Below are positions 58,732 through 64,000 of a stretch of 64,000 nucleotides of DNA, piece after piece (position 1 is the first letter of the stretch; every line of letters begins with the position of its first letter). Under the pieces are notes generated by a model. That model had not been told where the DNA came from and made no database searches. It saw only the letters and a list, made by a program, of their open reading frames with translations. Position numbers and translations under genes: made by a program. The stretch comes from Biscogniauxia marginata (lineage: Eukaryota; Ascomycota; Sordariomycetes; Xylariales; Xylariaceae): assembly GCA_022695795.1 (NCBI GenBank), contig MU404111.1, positions 186,001-250,000 of the forward strand, given 5' to 3'.

Positions 58732-59368
58732 TTACATCACGGTCGGAGCAGGTGCCGCCAGTACGCTCACCGCCGCCGGCGCCCCAGGCAGCGTGCCGTT
58801 CTTCCAGCAGCTGAACGACTGGACCTTGTCCATGAAGTCGGTCGTGCTCAGGTCCCAGCCGTGGGTGTTCTCCTTGCTGAGCATAACGTACCCCGTGCAG
58901 TCGACCGAGGGATGGCAGACGTTTTGTGTCGCCTCGGAGCAGGGTATGCTAGTTTTACACGGGTCAGTAAAACCCCATCGTTCGTGGGGAGGGGAGGGGA
59001 GAAAGGAAAGGGGGGGGGATTATGGAAATGTAGTGGGGAGAGCGTACAGGTTTGCCAGGCAGACGGCGTCGTCGTCGAGGGGTGTCAACGTGCGAACCTT
59101 GCCGATCCATTCGCCGGGGAGGTCGTAGCACGTCTTCGGCACGTAGGGGCCCGGCAGACAGTCGCCGGATCCGAAGGGTTGGAGGCAGACGTTCGCCTAG
59201 AAAGGCCGTGTCAGCATGCAGGGCTCTTCTTCTGTCTCGTCTAGGTCGATCACTATGCGATAGATGGGGAGGACACACTTTGATCTGGCACGAAGAGGCC
59301 GTGGGCGCCGCGAGGGCACCAACGAAGGAGGTCGCGAGCAGGATGAAGGACTTGGTAGAGAACTGCAT
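58732..59368 (-). CDS. Small cysteine-rich secreted protein
   Basis: Three exons, 59368..59279, 59196..59048 and 58948..58732, give 151 residues. The long open frame covering exons 1-2 is broken into a different frame by introns; phases agree only in the spliced model, and intron 1 contains a GCTGAC branch point. Residues 1-20 are a signal peptide (SFVGALAAP). The mature protein has nine Cys in about 130 residues, with words FGSGDCLPGPYVPKTC and HPSVDCTGYV, and an Ala/Pro-rich end. The odd Cys number leaves one unpaired or available for dimer formation. It has the profile of an effector-like or wall-associated small secreted protein; I recognise no named family. It lies next to the DLH remnant. 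Confidence 0.75.
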
Positions 59369-60539
59369 TTTGAACTTTTTGAGTTAAAAGAGCGACTGGT
59401 GGTGAGATCTTTTTTTTTGTGTGTGTGATTGCAAATGAATGAATGTTCTACGATATGGGACAGAGACTCGTTGGTTTCCTTTCAAACGACGACGCTGTTA
59501 TCGATCTATATAGGTAGATATTTCGGGGAGCAAGGACAATGCCTCCGAGCATGGTATCTTGTAGTGTTGGTGGATTCAAGGGAGAAGGCGAGGCTGAATG
59601 GGAACATACCAACACCGCGATTCTCCGTGGTGATTTCATTTCATTTCTCGAGATCATCACTGCAGTTGGCTGGCGCACAATGTGATAGAATTCACTTTCC
59701 GGTAACCTAGACCTTGTCATGATTGGTCTGTGTTCAGCCCCAGGAGCGTAGAGGATCCCAACACGATGGTTCGAGAATCCTACTTACCCCAACGTCTAAG
59801 CTTAGGATCCTAGCAGCCTAGTTCACGTCCGCCGCCTTCATTGTGCATTATATTTAAAATTAGCTACGTAGTGGGATCGGTTATGAGTATTGGATACTGG
59901 GAGATTATCAGCATTCAAGGAGCAGTCGGCACCTAGGCCCAAGTCCCCAATCTATATCCCTTTGGAAGTAGAGTATCTTAGAATCATCGAGACAGCTAGG
60001 GCGGTCTAATCCGACATCTATAAGAGGTAGTTCTTATTCATTTGACTCAGATCCATAACCAGAACTATCTATGTAAATAGCTTTGTTCTTCGTGCTCATC
60101 TACATTGATAGAACACAATGAGATTTCATTAATTTCATACTCAAACCTCACGAGAAGCACTAGCAGACTATGAATATGAGAGCAACCGTACTAATTTTAA
60201 ACTCCTCTAGTACACCCTGACGAGGACATTCATACATGGTCATTTATCCCTTGCATCAACCACATTTAACCGTGAACCAATCTGTCGGGATTCTAATCGT
60301 CAAGGATGCTGCACCAACAACCAGACCCCCAGGGGGGAGGGGGAATCAGGCGCTTAGTTATATAATAACATTTTCAATGCTACGCGAGTGTCATCACGCA
60401 TTCCTTGTATCATGTGCAAAACAGTGCTATATCAGGAGCGAAGTTCACGCCGTCGCCACCTGCGGTTTCCGCGCGTATATATATGATCTGGGATAGCTCA
60501 GCAAAAGGAAAGGAAGAAAGCGCATGTGCGACGATATAC
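59369..60539. other. Intergenic, promoter of the secreted protein
   Basis: About 1.2 kb. TATATAGA on the minus strand (59512..59505), about 137 nt upstream of the secreted-protein ATG, is a candidate TATA box. The rest is AT-rich with no supported gene. The end near 60445-60540 may hold a terminal exon of the methyltransferase (see that entry). Confidence 0.45.
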
Positions 60540-62203
60540 TTACACGGTGAGGTACGCATGCATATTCAGATCCCTAAAGTCCCTCTTCACCTCCTCGACG
60601 AACTCCCTCACCTGCGCAGGGGACATGCCCAGAATGCCGAGGACCTTGAGGCTCATGGCCTCGAGGCCGGCGATCATGTCCTCCTGGAAGTACAAGGAAA
60701 CAGTCTTGTAGTGGCGGCCTTTGGCCCAGGGGCTCGTCGGCCAGTAGTAACGCCTGTCGACGATGCCCTCGAAGCCGGCCTCGGCGAAGTAGCGCCCGTA
60801 GTGCTGGACGTTGCTCCAGGAGCGGCCGAGCCGCTGCACGCCCTCGAGCATCCGCTCGTTCCAGCGGTACAGCGCGGACTGCGTCGGTGGCTCGCCGATC
60901 CAGTTCATCGGGAACAACGCGTCCTGGAGCTCGATGTAGCCCCCGGGCGCGAGGTGCTCGAACGCATGCCGTATCACCCGCCCCGGGTCATTGAAGCAGC
61001 TCATCAGCGCTCGGCCATGCACGAAGTCGAACGGCTTGCTGAACGTCCACTCGTCCTCCGCGTCATCTATTTCGAATCGACAGTTCTCTGGCAAGCTGGG
61101 GAAGAGGTTTCTAGGTTAGTACTGTCGAGAAAATAGTAAAGGATATCCGGTGCGTTGCCAGGAAGAGAAGTTAGAGGCCGGGCTTGACGTACTATTGTGG
61201 CTGTATGGGACTCAAATCTGTTCCGGTGACTTCTGATTCCGGGTTTTTGATAGCTATGGAGTTGGCATCAGCTACGGAAGGTAATCTTACGAGGGATTCG
61301 CGGCAAGTCATACCAAATTCTATAGCCCAGATACCAGTTCCTGACAAATCGTCAACAAGATGCCTCCCAGAGGGTGCGAGGCTACACGAACCTGTTGCGA
61401 TATCCAATACCCGTCCGGGGTTCTCCGGGAGGGGGCATAAGTGGAGTTTACCCCCTATTGAGATAGTGAAGAGCTGATGCTGGAGGTCTGAAACCGACGT
61501 CTGGTTAGCAACTTAAGGCCGAGGAGGATTCTACTCGCGGGCCTGCTGGGCCTACTCACCGAGACGTTCTTGTTCCGCCTGAAAGAAAAAAGATTCACCA
61601 AATCAGACGCGGGCAGAGCTAGCGAAACGGTAGAAGCAAAAGGGCTCGCTCACGTACCGAGTCATTCGGTAAGAAATACCCTATATAGTCGGGGGGTTAT
61701 CGAGTTAGTGACCACCACTACGACACTATGCAGCAAGGTTACGAAGTCGAACGGGCGTGCCATACTGCCTTCCTTGTATCTATGGTACGTCCGTCCGTTC
61801 TCCTCGACGAAATTGTATATGCTCGAACGCAGCGACCCGGTCGAAGATCTTTGCAAAAAGAAGAAGAAGAAAAAACCATCACTCGTTAATCAAATCAATC
61901 CAAGTTTGACGCTCGTGACACCACCTCACCTCCACGTTCAACTTCATTTGGCTACCAAGCTTCCTCTTACCTTATGCTCTCTGCGATCGAAACGGCCTCC
62001 TGCGACAGGTAAGCAGTGCGCTATTCCGGACTCTACTCAGCAACATGGTGACTAAAACATACTGTTTCCGTCGTGTCTTGATCGATAGATGGCAAAGACG
62101 GGGTTCTGTCTCCGTCCCATGGTTGGAAGCACCCGTCTTGTCCTGCCGCCTCCGTCTGAGCGGATGCAGCAGGAGGTGCTGAGGATGTCGGTTCGGGGTC
62201 CAT
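60540..62203 (-). CDS. SAM-dependent methyltransferase, UMTA/LaeA-like, nine exons
   Basis: Exons: 62203..62063, 61999..61971, 61848..61766, 61680..61658, 61578..61560, 61487..61392, 61340..61314, 61253..61193 and 61095..60540, all in phase, giving 344 residues. Five exons are under 70 nt (29, 23, 19, 27, 61). The model rebuilds the family order exactly: SIYNFVEENGRTYHRYKEGR, YFLPNDSAEQERLDLQHQLF, motif I LDIATGTGIWAIEFA, motif II ESEVTGTDLSPIQP, FEIDDAEDEW, FDFVHGRAL, then GGYIELQD. Relatives include the secondary-metabolism regulator LaeA and small-molecule methyltransferases; no substrate can be assigned. The stop at 60540 coincides with a strong donor (GTAAGT), so a further 3' exon near 60459 is possible and would replace the last residues. 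The N-terminal 45 residues are Ser/Ala/Pro-rich. Confidence 0.88.
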
Positions 62204-62940
62204 ATGAATGTCGTGGTACAAGAGAGGGGGGTTTGGAGTTGGGGGTCAGAAAGTAGCGGCAGAGAGTAATCGATCTTATACAGGAAATTTATAATCCGTC
62301 TTTTTTTATCTCCCCCCGGTCCTTATCCCCGCATAATCGCGTTAGGACTGAGTTATCCCAAGATAGTATTGTCTCGATTTCCAACATCATCGGATAAGAA
62401 GATGGTAAAGATGCCGAGACTAGATATATATGAAATCGACACAAGGGAGAAGGAGAGTCAGGAGAAAATTGGATAAATAAAAAAGCCCGATTCTGACCTT
62501 TTCCCCATCTTTGAAGAAGGGGACTTATTACTGACAGCTGAAAATCAAATAATCAGGATACGTATAGAAGTGGCGTTATGTACGATATCACGCCAGGTCC
62601 AAGATAGACAGCAGTAGCGGGAGATTCTACAACGAGTTGTGCCGCCGGTAGCTCAGCGATCCTTCTACATTGCTTATCCTTCTACTAGACAGGGGTTCTC
62701 TCGATGGCAGGCTGCACGGGGCCCCACGATAACTCCCATACATATGTTGGGGGGCGTACCATGATAGGCTGGCTTCCCGGACGATGCGTCCCGGTGCTAG
62801 TTTTGGTCTTCCTTGCCTCGTCTCCTCAGGCTGCCAGGGAGAGTGAAACCGATTTTATTATTGTCTTTGTCTTTTGCCGGTTGACTTCTTCTTTTTAGGT
62901 TACATTGAAACGATACGTATGTACAACTAACGCATTGAGA

Positions 62941-62961
62941 CCCCCCCCCCCCCCCCCCCCC
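62941..62961. repeat. C21 homopolymer
   Basis: Twenty-one consecutive C, the longest homopolymer in the window. It may be a slippage hotspot or an assembly-length artefact. No function is implied. Confidence 0.9.
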
Positions 62962-63270
62962 ACAAACACATGCCACGAGGTTGTATCGACATGGATCTTG
63001 GTATGACGCTTTAGTGGCCAGTCAGCAGGTCGTACTGTATGCGTGTCCACCGGGTACGTTGTAGTAAGCAGAGACGATACCGTACGACGCGAGCTGCTAT
63101 TGTGGCAGGTCGCTTGACCACCATTACGCGAATCTCGGCTCCAGAGCTGTAAGGCAGATCGACAGGGCGACTGATAACAACTGCATCCAGGTAGTCGGGT
63201 CAACGTCACAGACGACTTGCGGCTCGTGGAACAAAGGACGTATCCATATGCTTAAATAAATGTCTGTGAC

Positions 63271-63310
63271 AATGCGATGCAATGCGATGCGATGCGATGC
63301 GATGCGATGC
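63271..63310. repeat. GATGC pentanucleotide array
   Basis: About eight units of GATGC, the first few alternating with AATGC. The array is uninterrupted, without spacers, so it is a microsatellite and not a CRISPR array. Confidence 0.9.
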
Positions 63311-63575
63311 TAAACTAAACCAAAAACCCCCTAATCAACAAATGAGAAGGGCCACACACCCGAGACGGTCGGGCAATGCGGCAAAGTCTAGACGTCTAAT
63401 ATACGATACATGAAAAATGATACTACCCTCTCAGGTGTATATGCTTAATGCCCTTTCGATCTGTCATGCCTCGATGACAAAACGCCATGCCAAGAGCCCC
63501 CAACCAGTTTCGTTACATCATGATATATATAATGGTACACATTCAAAATTCCCACGCTTTATACCGTCTCTTTAT

Positions 63576-64000
63576 CTATCCCCTTGCTTCGTCCCAGTCG
63601 GACCAGCGCTTCACGACTTCATCAACCATGGCGATGCCCTCCCTGGTCGCTTCGACTTCGAACCACTCCTTGTGGGCTTTCCCACAGGCCTTACAGGGCG
63701 CCTTGTCGCTGAGGCGAAGTCCGGCGCCTGCCAGTTCGAGATGTACCAGGCGTTCGACCTTGTGGCTGTGAGGCATCTTGCGGGGTGTCGATGGCTGGCT
63801 CGTTGGGATGTGTGGGTAATAACGAATGAGTGAGAGGTTATAGCCACACTGTCGCGTCCATTCGTTGAGACGGCGCTGTACGTTCGAGGCGCGTCCGATC
63901 TTCAGGAGGATCGTCTTCTTCGACGAGCCGGTCTTGCTTGACTTTTTGGCGAACGACTCCAGAACATCGCTCGGTCGTCGTTGGCGCGCTTCGGGGCGCG
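63576..64000 (-). CDS. 3' part of a T5orf172/DUF1766 (GIY-YIG-like) protein, cut by the right edge
   Basis: The minus-strand frame ending at TAG 63578..63576 stays open to the window edge, about 140 codons. It encodes KKTILLKIGRASNVQRRLNE, the second half of a GIY-YIG-type core (Gly-Arg-x-x-Asn-Val-x-x-Arg), then WTRQCGYN, and HKVERLVHLELAGAGL, whose Glu fits the metal-binding Glu of the fold. A CKACGKAHKEWFEV zinc-like element follows, then a C-terminal helix. This matches the T5orf172 domain of fungal Mug113-type proteins. The N-terminal part, including the GIY-YIG strand itself, lies outside the window. Whether it cuts DNA is unknown. Confidence 0.8.
   Translation of the reverse strand, partial: RPEARQRRPSDVLESFAKKSSKTGSSKKTILLKIGRASNVQRRLNEWTRQCGYNLSLIRYYPHIPTSQPSTPRKMPHSHKVERLVHLELAGAGLRLSDKAPCKACGKAHKEWFEVEATREGIAMVDEVVKRWSDWDEARG

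Larger units (their letters stand above)
62204..63575. other. Intergenic with C-tract and GATGC array
   Basis: About 1.4 kb upstream of the methyltransferase and downstream of the edge gene. It contains a C21 run (62941-62961) and a GATGC array (63271-63310), listed separately. The frames at 62704..62898 and 62895..63209 are not supported. Confidence 0.55.

Noticed and set aside
62642..62715. Stretch resembling a tRNA A box (GGTAGCTCAGC)
   Set aside because: No matching B box or acceptor stem.
63271..63310. GATGC array considered as a CRISPR-like or regulatory array
   Set aside because: Contiguous pentanucleotide units without spacers; a simple microsatellite in a eukaryotic genome.

Overview
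This window is nuclear DNA of a filamentous ascomycete (Pezizomycotina, most likely Sordariomycetes). The evidence is: short spliceosomal introns (about 50-110 nt, GT..AG, CTGAC/CTAAC-type branch points), a full-length INO80 remodeler, an eight-cysteine hydrophobin, a HET-domain protein, a UMTA/LaeA-type methyltransferase, and intergenic DNA dotted with TACCTA/TAGGTA tracts. No bacterial-type operons, tRNA, rRNA, CRISPR array or intact transposon was found. All gene models are read by eye; splice sites were chosen so that phase and family motifs agree.

Layout. 0-9 kb: the 5' part of an unrecognised gene cut by the left edge (-), a membrane-anchored SGNH hydrolase (-), a UVI-1-like secreted protein (+) and a GH79 beta-glucuronidase-type glycosidase (+). 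10.8-23 kb: a small multi-pass membrane protein (+), the ribosome-biogenesis ABC-F ATPase ARB1 (+) and INO80 (-), the last two convergent. 25-27 kb: a Ser/Thr-rich secreted protein (-). 27.2-35 kb: an almost gene-free stretch holding one possible relic of a STAND/NLR N-terminal domain. 35-42.5 kb: hydrophobin (+), membrane dipeptidase (-), an MFS anion/allantoate-type transporter (+) and a class 3 lipase (-). 43.5-44.4 kb: a small RRM-like protein (-). 45.8-50.3 kb: a divergent pair, a four-TM membrane protein (-) and a HET protein (+). 51.3-58 kb: a FHIP/RAI16 homologue (+) and an acyl-protein-thioesterase-like protein that has lost its catalytic serine (+). 58-64 kb: a broken dienelactone hydrolase (-), a Cys-rich secreted protein (-), a nine-exon SAM methyltransferase (-) and the 3' part of a T5orf172 (GIY-YIG-like) gene cut by the right edge (-).

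How the genes relate. Housekeeping functions (ARB1, INO80, FHIP) alternate with surface and secreted functions (UVI-1-like, GH79, Ser/Thr-rich protein, hydrophobin, Cys-rich protein) and uptake or turnover functions (dipeptidase, transporter, lipase). There is no evident biosynthetic cluster. The best candidates for something undescribed are the divergent HET/four-TM pair, read here as a possible self/non-self recognition module, and the thioesterase-fold pseudoenzyme with a long charged tail.
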